39,526 bases of DNA, taken from IMG/VR virus record IMGVR_UViG_3300035681_000054, positions 1-39,526 of that record, one strand, 5' to 3'. This document shows, piece by piece, positions 30,330 through 36,526 of the stretch (the stretch's first letter is position 1; every line of letters starts with the position of its first letter). Made by a program: the position numbers and the translations under genes. The stretch is from a virus. The notes below the pieces were generated by a model. The model searched no databases. It saw only the letters and a list, made by a program, of their open reading frames with translations, and was not told the DNA's origin.

Positions 30330-30734
30330 TTAACATCGCTTGTTTAGGTTCAAAAGCCGAATGGTGTATGCTGAAGCAAAAGCAGTTGCCCGATTAAATT
30401 GAAAGCAATATTTATTGACATGAAGTAATGGAGGTTTGAACCAGTAGCTATAGGATTTACCAATTCCTTTTCCAAAAGTTACTACATGATTGTTTACATA
30501 ATTGCTCACGGTTGCCACAGGCAAAGCTGGAGAATCAATTACGGCTACATCCACAATTACATCATAAGATGTTGCATTAATGGTGTAAACATTTGAAGTT
30601 TCAAAGTGATCAGATGGTGCTGAAAACTCACATACTTCGGATTTTTTTTGGTTGCACTCACCAGGTGGAGAGAATGCCGAAACGCTACAAGCGAATAAGG
30701 CCACAGCCAGCGAAAGGAAAAGTTGTTTTTTCAC
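30330..30734 (-). CDS. Secreted cysteine-containing protein
   Basis: 134 residues. A clear signal peptide (KKQLFLSLAVALFACSVSA, cleavage near AFS) is followed by a mature part of about 113 residues, with cysteines near both ends (ECNQKK, EVCEF, KYCFQF and a terminal RC) that could form disulfides in the periplasm or outside. Strands dominate. No family is recognised. Secretion is odd for a gene in the head region and suggests a moron, for example altering the host surface. A strong terminator follows. Confidence 0.65.
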   Translation of the reverse strand: MKKQLFLSLAVALFACSVSAFSPPGECNQKKSEVCEFSAPSDHFETSNVYTINATSYDVIVDVAVIDSPALPVATVSNYVNNHVVTFGKGIGKSYSYWFKPPLLHVNKYCFQFNRATAFASAYTIRLLNLNKRC

Positions 30735-30752
30735 GATTTTAGGGTTTAATGG

Positions 30753-30971
30753 TTATTGTTTTGATTCTGCCTTCTTTGTAACCGCATCGGCTTTGTCGGA
30801 GTTTTTCACCAAAAAACTTACACTATTGGCAAAAATCAAATCGGCATCCTCTACAGTTAGAGTGTCCGTATCTATATTTTTACCACAAATGGTGTGTTTT
30901 TTTTGCGGAACAAGGCAGGAGTATTTAGCTCCTGCCGGTCCGTTAATTTTATGCAATGTTGGTTTGCTCAT
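30753..30971 (-). CDS. Small head-region protein
   Basis: 72 residues, no family recognised. It starts SKPTLHKINGPAGAKYSCLV, contains KKHTICGKNIDTDTLTVEDA, and ends in a charged tail (KNSDKADAVTKKAESKQ). Two cysteines could hold a small fold. It follows the structural gene at 30984 by 12 bp and may be a minor head or decoration component. Confidence 0.55.
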   Translation of the reverse strand: MSKPTLHKINGPAGAKYSCLVPQKKHTICGKNIDTDTLTVEDADLIFANSVSFLVKNSDKADAVTKKAESKQ

Positions 30972-30983
30972 AACAGAAATGGA

Positions 30984-31523
30984 TTACGATTGCATTGTGA
31001 TAGCATAAGCAGCTGGATAGATGCAAACACCTTTTCCAAAAGCTTCGATATCGAAGACCAAACCAGTATCGCCTTCGCTTACTTTTTTAGTATCGAAAGT
31101 CGATTTAATTTGGGCCTCTAAACCATCGGTACCCATAAAGAAGTATTGACCATTGTTATCAGGAACAAGCACCAACACATCTTTATTTTCGATTTGATTA
31201 CCAAAAGCAAGAGCTTCTGCAGCATTACCAGGATGACGGAACTGAGCTGTTTTCTTTTTACCGGTAGTGTCTCTTACTCCGATAGTTTCAGCTTTAAACA
31301 TGCTCATGTCAACGGTACCTTCAACCTTTTTCCAACCATCGCCAGAGCCAAAAGTTACAGCCTCATTTAAATGAGCAGCATCTGCATTGTTACTGATCGT
31401 TGTTTTAATCTCTAACGGATTGGTGTTAGTGATTTCGGATTTTAAGCAGTAAAGGAAGTACGATTTTGTACCACCGAAGCTTTTAGTTCCATCTTTTGTT
31501 ACATTTCCAAAAGTATATGGCAT
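30984..31523 (-). CDS. Structural protein, tail-tube or decoration candidate
   Basis: 179 residues, beta-rich with many Gly and Thr: MPYTFGNVTKDGTKSFGG, then KTTISNNADAAHLNEAVTFG, VRDTTGKKKTAQFRHPGNAA and GLVFDIEAFGKGVCIYPA. Composition and size suit a tail-tube or head-decoration subunit. No separate tail-tube gene is evident in the tail block, which makes this the best tail-tube candidate, but its position near the capsid favours decoration; neither can be settled by eye. Confidence 0.55.
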   Translation of the reverse strand: MPYTFGNVTKDGTKSFGGTKSYFLYCLKSEITNTNPLEIKTTISNNADAAHLNEAVTFGSGDGWKKVEGTVDMSMFKAETIGVRDTTGKKKTAQFRHPGNAAEALAFGNQIENKDVLVLVPDNNGQYFFMGTDGLEAQIKSTFDTKKVSEGDTGLVFDIEAFGKGVCIYPAAYAITMQS

Positions 31524-31553
31524 GATTTTTAATTATTAAGTGAATAAAAAATA

Positions 31554-32042
31554 TTAATTAACCTTAACTAAAAGGCCTGATTTAATTTTAACCAATAAAG
31601 AAACCACATCAGGAGCATTTGCCAATTCTTCGGCAGTATATGCTTTTGCGTTAGTTTTTTCGGCAGCATTACCAGGAATAGTAATCTTAGCTGTTCTTAA
31701 TTTGTAGGTATTGCCCTCCACATCTTTAACAAGGGTAGATTTTTTATCCTGGTTACCTTGAAGTAAACTAACAGTGTTAGTTAATTCTTCAATTAACTTG
31801 TCTTTTTCATCATCGCCACTACGCTCTAGCTGCTTAGTAAGCTTATCAACCTTAGCTTTAAGAGTTTCATTTAAAGAAGCAACTTCTTCAGCATTAGATT
31901 TGGCATTGCTTAATTCAAAATCAAGTTTTGCATTAGCTTCTTTAAGGTTATTGATTTCTGCCTTATTTGCTTCAATAACAGCAAGAGCTTCCTCTAATGT
32001 AGTAGGAGCAATTTCGGGAGCTTGTTTATTCGTTTTTGACAT
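31554..32042 (-). CDS. Coiled-coil head-region protein
   Basis: 162 residues from the ATG at 32042 (an upstream ATG at 32072 lies inside a hairpin). A long coiled coil (about residues 20-95: ALAVIEANKAEINNLKEANA, ELSNAKSNAEEVASLNETLK, KVDKLTKQLERS) is followed by a small globular part (DVEGNTYKLRTAKITIPGNA, YTAEELANAPDVVSLLVKIK). It follows the capsid gene. The coiled coil suggests a head-assembly or fibre-like role; the C-terminal part could be a decoration domain. Confidence 0.6.
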   Translation of the reverse strand: MSKTNKQAPEIAPTTLEEALAVIEANKAEINNLKEANAKLDFELSNAKSNAEEVASLNETLKAKVDKLTKQLERSGDDEKDKLIEELTNTVSLLQGNQDKKSTLVKDVEGNTYKLRTAKITIPGNAAEKTNAKAYTAEELANAPDVVSLLVKIKSGLLVKVN

Positions 32043-32061
32043 GGTTTTAGTATTAGGTATA

Positions 32062-32084
32062 AACAAGGGCACTAGGCCCTTGTT
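32062..32084 (-). terminator. Hairpin behind the capsid gene
   Basis: A perfect 9-bp stem, AACAAGGGC with GCCCTTGTT, loop ACTAG. The following minus-strand bases (TATACC) give no true T run, so it may weaken transcription or protect the capsid mRNA 3' end more than terminate. Confidence 0.6.
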
Positions 32085-32103
32085 ATGAATTATTTATTGA
32101 TGA

Positions 32104-33060
32104 TTAAGGATTTAACTCTTGATCGTTAGTGAAAACGATTTCAGGAATCACAAAACCAATTCCGAACCAGTAATCAGTAAAGATTTTGATTAAACGGTCA
32201 ACAGAATCAACCTGAACTTTATTTTCATTCTGTTTCTTCTTACTCAAACGCACCGCGTTTTCGTAAGGAGTGCACCAGATTTTTTCACTTCCGTTATGAG
32301 AAGCCAAACCAACAATGGTAATATTTGATTCAGGAATTTTGAAGGTACTACCTTTAAAATCTTGATCCTTGCCATATTTCTCACGATATCCGCGTATAAA
32401 TCTACGTGCCCATTCCTGTCCCATGCAAAGGTTCATGTTTGATTTCCAGTAGCGAGTATCGATAGCATCAACAAAATCTTCAATTTGTTTTACAAAAGTG
32501 ATTGGATCAGTTTCCAAAGCTCCTGTAGTAATTGGAGTAATTCTACCTTCATCAATCCAGTTATTCAATAAATACTTGATACCATTCATTGCAGTACCGG
32601 CCGCGCCTGCGGTACCTGGAGTACCCGGAGTAGCATATACACCTGCAAATATTTCATTCATTTCTTTGTCCTCCATTAACTGAGGCATCAAATGCTCCTC
32701 AACTACCCAGCGGATAAATGGCCATTGCTTACGGTCAATTTCTTCTCCGGCCAAAAAGCCTAACCATGATGCTTCTAATTCATCTGGATAGTCTTGATAA
32801 TCCATTTTCATTTTAAACTGATCAATTTCTACAGGCGCAAATTGAACTGTACCAGTTGGCGACCATGACTTTTGGAAAGGTTGTAGTAAACGGCTAATTC
32901 TAGCTTCAGATGCACGATACTTTGTGTCATCTGTTACTACAGGACGAAACATCATTTCAGTTTCAGAAGGACGGTAAAGTTGTTTTACAATACGCGTCAT
33001 GTTTTGGCCACTATTAATATAGTAAGCACCAAATTCGATTATGATATCAGCAACATTCAT
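32104..33060 (-). CDS. Major capsid protein candidate
   Basis: 318 residues. It follows the protease/scaffold gene and shows capsid-like features: an N-terminal helical arm (MNVADIIIEFGAYYINSGQN), a segment VEIDQFKMKMDYQDYPDELE that could be the E-loop, a spine-helix-like RKQWPFIRWVVEEHLMPQLM, and a C-terminal half with DTRYWKSNMNLCMGQEWARR and IFTDYWFGIGFVIPEIVF. A short Gly-rich insert, TPGTPGTAGAAGTAM, lies near residue 146. Fold assignment (HK97 type) is by order and pattern. A hairpin follows, as expected behind a very abundant transcript. Confidence 0.75.
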   Translation of the reverse strand: MNVADIIIEFGAYYINSGQNMTRIVKQLYRPSETEMMFRPVVTDDTKYRASEARISRLLQPFQKSWSPTGTVQFAPVEIDQFKMKMDYQDYPDELEASWLGFLAGEEIDRKQWPFIRWVVEEHLMPQLMEDKEMNEIFAGVYATPGTPGTAGAAGTAMNGIKYLLNNWIDEGRITPITTGALETDPITFVKQIEDFVDAIDTRYWKSNMNLCMGQEWARRFIRGYREKYGKDQDFKGSTFKIPESNITIVGLASHNGSEKIWCTPYENAVRLSKKKQNENKVQVDSVDRLIKIFTDYWFGIGFVIPEIVFTNDQELNP

Positions 33061-33101
33061 GCTTTTTTAATTTTTAGGTTATATACTAATTGAATTGATT
33101 A

Positions 33102-33500
33102 TTAATTAAACATTGGATTGCCATCCAAAGCCTTGTTGTGAGGCAGGTTTTTAATAGCTTCCATATCGGCATCGTTATGGATAGCATTAGAAGCAGATTC
33201 TTTACCTGGTACTATTACAGTACCGGCAGGCTCAAAAACTTTTAAACGTGCAACTTCTGCCTGAGATGTTGTTAAATCGTTTGAAGTTTTAGTTAGCGAA
33301 GCGGTGAGTTTTTCTTTTTCTGCATTCAAAGCAGTAACGCTTTGTTCAGCAGTTGAAACCTGACCTTGCAATGCTACCACAGCAGCATTCAAGTCATTAA
33401 GCTGGCTTTCTGTTAGCTCAGCAGTTTCTGTTTGCCCTTCGGCAACAGTAATGTTAAGCATAGCAATTAAAGCTGCGTGTGAGGCTGTTTTTAATTTCAT
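33102..33500 (-). CDS. Nested scaffold protein (internal start)
   Basis: 132 residues from an in-frame internal ATG at 33500, directly after the Ser/Asn-rich linker of the protease gene. It begins MKLKTASHAALIAMLNITVA and continues as a long coiled coil (AELTESQLNDLNAAVVALQG, SVTALNAEKEKLTASLTKTS), ending in a small domain (IKNLPHNKALDGNPMFN). This matches the lambda C/Nu3 design, in which a scaffold is also made from an internal start. The A-rich upstream bases suit Bacteroidetes initiation. Separate expression is inferred. Confidence 0.55.
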   Translation of the reverse strand: MKLKTASHAALIAMLNITVAEGQTETAELTESQLNDLNAAVVALQGQVSTAEQSVTALNAEKEKLTASLTKTSNDLTTSQAEVARLKVFEPAGTVIVPGKESASNAIHNDADMEAIKNLPHNKALDGNPMFN

Positions 33501-34448
33501 GTTATTATTTGATTGGTTAGAATTTGAATTTGAAGAATTTGACTTAGCCAACTCAGCACCGCGAGCCACTACTTGCTCAAAGCTCATTATGCCATCAATA
33601 AGACCCTGCTCAATTGCATCATATCCCTGAAACATTGCGCCCTTGTCCCATTTGCCCTTAGCCTTCAACTTATCGCCTCTGCCTGATTTAACAGCAGCAA
33701 CAAAAGCAGTTCGAATTGGGTTAAGCATTTGGGTTTTTATTAACTCGTATTTTGAGTCTAATGCTTCTTTATAAGGAAGATTTTTTTCTTCTGATCCATC
33801 GGCATAAATTTCGTGGATAACAAAACCCTCATTTGCGTATGCGGGTTTTACATCGAGCAAACGAACAAAAACACCTACACTTCCAACACTGGAAGTATCG
33901 TGGCTTACATATAACTCTGTAGTTTGTGAAGCAAACCAATAAGCTGCGCTGGCAGCCATACCATCTTCAACAAAACCAAGTACCGGCTTTTTCTTTTTGG
34001 CGTTATTAATAGCATCGGCAAAAGTTTGAGTGCCATCGACCATTCCACCAGGTGAGTCAAATAATAATACTATAGAAGATATGTTGTCATTATTTGACAA
34101 GTTGGTAAGTTGGCGTGCTCTGGTCATACTACCAGCATCACCACAATTATCTTCTTTTAATATAGCACCTTTAACTGGAATAACTGCCACAACTCCCGAA
34201 GGAATATTAGCAGATCCATTTGATGCGGCAAATAATGTTGCAGTAGCATCAGCATTTAAGGTAAGAATTTGGTTATTCTCTAAAACAACAAAAGGGAGTT
34301 GATTTTTATCCAACTCATCTTCGGCAGCAAAAGCGGCAGGCTTGCCATGAAGTAAATTATATATTAACGGTAATTGAGCATTGGCATAGCTTGCATCAAC
34401 AAGCCAATTGCCTTTTAAAATGCTACTTATTACATGGTTAATTTTCAT
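33102..34448 (-). CDS. S49-type prohead protease with fused scaffold
   Basis: 448 residues. The first 300 form a SppA/S49 (ClpP-like) serine peptidase: VVAVIPVKGAI, then LLFDSPGG at 128-135, GMAASAAYWFAS with nucleophile S167, and SSVGSVGV at 186-193. A low-complexity Ser/Asn linker (about residues 302-316) joins it to a coiled-coil scaffold domain. It would cleave scaffold and capsid proteins in the prohead. The start at 34448 follows the late promoter motif by 44 bp, and a stem AGCAGC (34477-34482) with GCTGCT (34451-34456) sits at the start codon. Confidence 0.88.
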   Translation of the reverse strand: MKINHVISSILKGNWLVDASYANAQLPLIYNLLHGKPAAFAAEDELDKNQLPFVVLENNQILTLNADATATLFAASNGSANIPSGVVAVIPVKGAILKEDNCGDAGSMTRARQLTNLSNNDNISSIVLLFDSPGGMVDGTQTFADAINNAKKKKPVLGFVEDGMAASAAYWFASQTTELYVSHDTSSVGSVGVFVRLLDVKPAYANEGFVIHEIYADGSEEKNLPYKEALDSKYELIKTQMLNPIRTAFVAAVKSGRGDKLKAKGKWDKGAMFQGYDAIEQGLIDGIMSFEQVVARGAELAKSNSSNSNSNQSNNNMKLKTASHAALIAMLNITVAEGQTETAELTESQLNDLNAAVVALQGQVSTAEQSVTALNAEKEKLTASLTKTSNDLTTSQAEVARLKVFEPAGTVIVPGKESASNAIHNDADMEAIKNLPHNKALDGNPMFN

Positions 34449-34491
34449 CCGCTGCTAATTATTTTTATCAAAAATGAGCAGCAATAAGTTG

Positions 34492-34514
34492 TTAGCGTGG
34501 TACAAAAAGTACCA
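34492..34514 (-). promoter_or_regulatory. Candidate late promoter/operator, capsid copy
   Basis: TTAGCGTGGTACAA (34492-34505, plus strand) equals 23465-23478. Here it overlaps a perfect palindrome, TGGTAC-AAAAA-GTACCA (34498-34514). It lies after the stop of the 34520 gene and before the protease gene. Confidence 0.6.
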
Positions 34515-34519
34515 TTAAC

Positions 34520-35026
34520 CTAATCTATAGCAAAGGGAGTAATTTGTTTTTTACGGCAAATTAAATTGAAGTCGGAGTAATTAAGTGTCCCAATATCACC
34601 GCCACTTGTACGCATACCTCTAACAATAACAGCTGGGTAATTTACCGAGCCAACAATCAGGCGCACTGGTGTGCCATCATCATAATCGTTAAGACAATAA
34701 ATTATTCCTATGAACTGCGAACCTATTAATGACAATAAATGTTGTAAAATTCTGTTTTGATCTTTGGGAAAAATACCACTTACTACACATTCTTCTAAAT
34801 CATCACCACTATCAGGCACATTGGTAATTTTATAAGAGCAATCGCCATTTTTAAAAGTGTAGGTATGAAAGTCTGCAAAAGAAAAACCTGACTTATAAGA
34901 TATATCAGCAATAGAAATATAGCCTTCTGAATTGGGAGGAGGTAAAGATGATATTTTTTTTACATCAATAATTTTTAGTGTTTTTACACCACCAAAATTG
35001 GAGCCGTTTAATCTATTAATGTTCAT
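34520..35026 (-). CDS. Hypothetical protein before the capsid operon
   Basis: 168 residues, mixed alpha/beta: LKIIDVKKISSLPPPNSEGY, FADFHTYTFKNGDCSYKITN, then DQNRILQHLLSLIGSQFIGI and a C-terminal strand series ending in ICRKKQITPF. No family is recognised. The late motif follows its stop immediately, so it is transcribed from upstream and may belong with the next gene instead of with the capsid operon. A structural role, as for other beta-rich head-adjacent proteins, is possible. Confidence 0.6.
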   Translation of the reverse strand: MNINRLNGSNFGGVKTLKIIDVKKISSLPPPNSEGYISIADISYKSGFSFADFHTYTFKNGDCSYKITNVPDSGDDLEECVVSGIFPKDQNRILQHLLSLIGSQFIGIIYCLNDYDDGTPVRLIVGSVNYPAVIVRGMRTSGGDIGTLNYSDFNLICRKKQITPFAID

Positions 35027-35056
35027 GGGGCAGTTTGTAACAAAGATTTATAAAAA

Positions 35057-35509
35057 TTATGCAGCGTTTTTTTTGTTAAAACGCTTGTATGTAGTTCTAA
35101 AATATTCAACATCTGTTTCACTGTCCGGCAAATTATGATCAGCTATAAATTGCTCAATACAAGCCTTAACATCAGTTCCAGAAAATCTTCTATAAAAGCT
35201 CATCCATTCAAAAAAATATTCTTTCATTTTGTGCTCTACGTAGTTATTAAACTCATCAATTGCACCCGGTAAAATAAAACATTTGCGGTTCATGTGCTTG
35301 TATGAACCTAAAACAATACTAAAGCATTTTACAGCATCATACTTAATATATTGAGGACATTTGTTTTTAGTGACAAGCAAGCTTGAAATAAAAATACCAA
35401 GGCTATGCTTTGAAGAAAGTTTGTAGTAACCATCCGGTGCATATTTTGCCCGCAAAAAAGAAAGTACCCTCGAACTCTTTATTGGAATATGCACCGTTTG
35501 GTTATCCAC
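35057..35509 (-). CDS. Hypothetical protein, possible late regulator
   Basis: 150 residues, basic. The best start is a GTG at 35509, since no in-frame ATG lies upstream and the next internal ATG is far. Helical C-terminus (DVKACIEQFIADHNLPDSET, then DVEYFRTTYKRFNKKNAA) could be DNA-binding. It stands between the early operon and the first late promoter motif, the place where phages often encode a late-gene activator; that role is inference only. The start codon lies inside a perfect DnaA-box-like 9-mer, TTATCCACA (35502-35510). Confidence 0.6.
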   Translation of the reverse strand: MDNQTVHIPIKSSRVLSFLRAKYAPDGYYKLSSKHSLGIFISSLLVTKNKCPQYIKYDAVKCFSIVLGSYKHMNRKCFILPGAIDEFNNYVEHKMKEYFFEWMSFYRRFSGTDVKACIEQFIADHNLPDSETDVEYFRTTYKRFNKKNAA

Positions 35510-35610
35510 AAATGAAATATTTACTTTTACTATGGAGTGCTAAAATAGAGTATTGATGTATTGAAAAAACAATGTTGATTGATTTGTGAATAGAATAATA
35601 GCATAACTAA

Positions 35611-35640
35611 GTATTTGCGCGATTGAAACAGCGCAAATAC
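35611..35640 (-). terminator. Perfect hairpin behind the early operon
   Basis: GTATTTGCGC (35611-35620) pairs with GCGCAAATAC (35631-35640), loop GATTGAAACA. It follows the last early gene by 7 bp. No strong T run is present, so it may be a weak terminator or a protein-binding palindrome. Confidence 0.55.
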
Positions 35641-35646
35641 GGATAG

Positions 35647-36039
35647 TTAAACATCCCACTTAATTGAGTATAGTCCTCTTTCATTTGGTTTGCTTGAAAC
35701 ATTAAAATAAAATGTTGAATTTCTACTTTCGAGGATTTTAAAAGTATCAATGAAAAAGCCTTGTAAATCTTTTGACGTAAAACGCAATGAATGTTTGTCC
35801 TTACGCCTTAAAATAAAAGCATCAGGCTCATTATCTTTTATTACAAATCCTGTTTTTGCTTTTTGGTTAAAAGCAAACATTAAACCATTGTCATTGTCAA
35901 CATTTAAAATATCTGCTAATTTTTGACTTATTAAAAATCTTCCTGTTGGATACTCCAATTTAATTACAGGATTATTATATGTTCTGCAATTCCCAGTTTT
36001 GTTGGTACGTTTTACGAAAATTATATCTTCCATTTGCAC
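35647..36039 (-). CDS. Hypothetical early/middle protein
   Basis: 130 residues (an ATG at 36033 is an alternative start). It looks strand-rich: MEDIIFVKRTNKTGNCRTYN, then PVIKLEYPTGRFLISQKLAD, FAFNQKAKTGFVIKDNEPD and ILRRKDKHSLRFTSKDLQGF. No family is recognised. It directly follows the previous gene (no gap) and is the last gene before the hairpin at 35611, so it belongs to the replication operon. Nothing points to a specific function. Confidence 0.6.
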   Translation of the reverse strand: MQMEDIIFVKRTNKTGNCRTYNNPVIKLEYPTGRFLISQKLADILNVDNDNGLMFAFNQKAKTGFVIKDNEPDAFILRRKDKHSLRFTSKDLQGFFIDTFKILESRNSTFYFNVSSKPNERGLYSIKWDV

Positions 36040-36264
36040 TTATTTTTTAATTTTATTATAATATTTAATCATTTCATTTTGTTTCGTATTCTCTTTTATT
36101 TTTTTGTCCTCAATCGCCTTTTTAAGAGCTGTCAGATTTGTTTTCATGACATTGTTATTGTCGAAATTGTAAAGATGAATTTCTTCACCCTCTAAAAATC
36201 GGATCTGCCAACTCGAAAGTGTAGTAAAACTGTAATAGACGAAATAGAGTTCAGGAACCATCAT
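36040..36264 (-). CDS. Small hypothetical protein after the origin candidate
   Basis: 74 residues (ATG at 36264 or 36261). The first half has aromatic residues (VPELYFVYYSFTTLSSWQIR), the second is basic and helical (TALKKAIEDKKIKENTKQNE). No family is recognised. It follows the repeat-bearing frame with a 4-bp overlap and abuts the next gene. Its basic tail might bind nucleic acid. Confidence 0.5.
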   Translation of the reverse strand: MMVPELYFVYYSFTTLSSWQIRFLEGEEIHLYNFDNNNVMKTNLTALKKAIEDKKIKENTKQNEMIKYYNKIKK

Positions 36265-36524
36265 TTTGAAAAAAAATATTTTTTATAGCTCGATAGGGCA
36301 AAAAAGCTTCGGACATTTCGGGCAAATCGGACAAGGCTCATTATCAAACAATTAACTTCGGACAAAGCCCTTTTCTTGTCCGAAACTGTCCGAAACACGT
36401 TTTTTGTCTTTCGGACACTTTCGGACAGTTTCGGACAGGTTTCGGACATCTTTTTTATACTTAATTTATTCATATTCATATTATTAACTAGTTTGTCCGA
36501 AATGTCCGAAAGAAAAATTCCCAT
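36261..36524 (-). CDS. Doubtful frame spanning the origin repeats
   Basis: 87 codons, starting 3 bp after the primase stop and overlapping the next gene by 4 bp, which is coding-like spacing. But much of its sequence is dictated by the TCGGACA repeats read in two orientations (for example MSETCPKLSESVRKTKNVFR), and its composition is unlike the neighbours. It may be a real gene that also carries the origin, or a chance frame kept open by the repeats. Listed with low confidence. Confidence 0.3.
   Translation of the reverse strand: MGIFLSDISDKLVNNMNMNKLSIKKMSETCPKLSESVRKTKNVFRTVSDKKRALSEVNCLIMSLVRFARNVRSFFALSSYKKYFFSK
36309..36509. other. Iteron array, candidate replication origin
   Basis: Twelve TCGGACA units in about 200 bp. 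Direct orientation: 36309, 36318 (TCGGGCA), 36327, 36358, 36411, 36421, 36431, 36442. Inverted: 36377, 36387, 36494, 36503. Neighbouring units are mostly 9-11 bp apart, so they lie on one face of the helix. A 45-bp AT-rich stretch (about 36449-36493) lies between the last direct and the last inverted pair and could be the unwinding element. It adjoins the primase gene. Confidence 0.75.
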
Positions 36525-36526
36525 TT

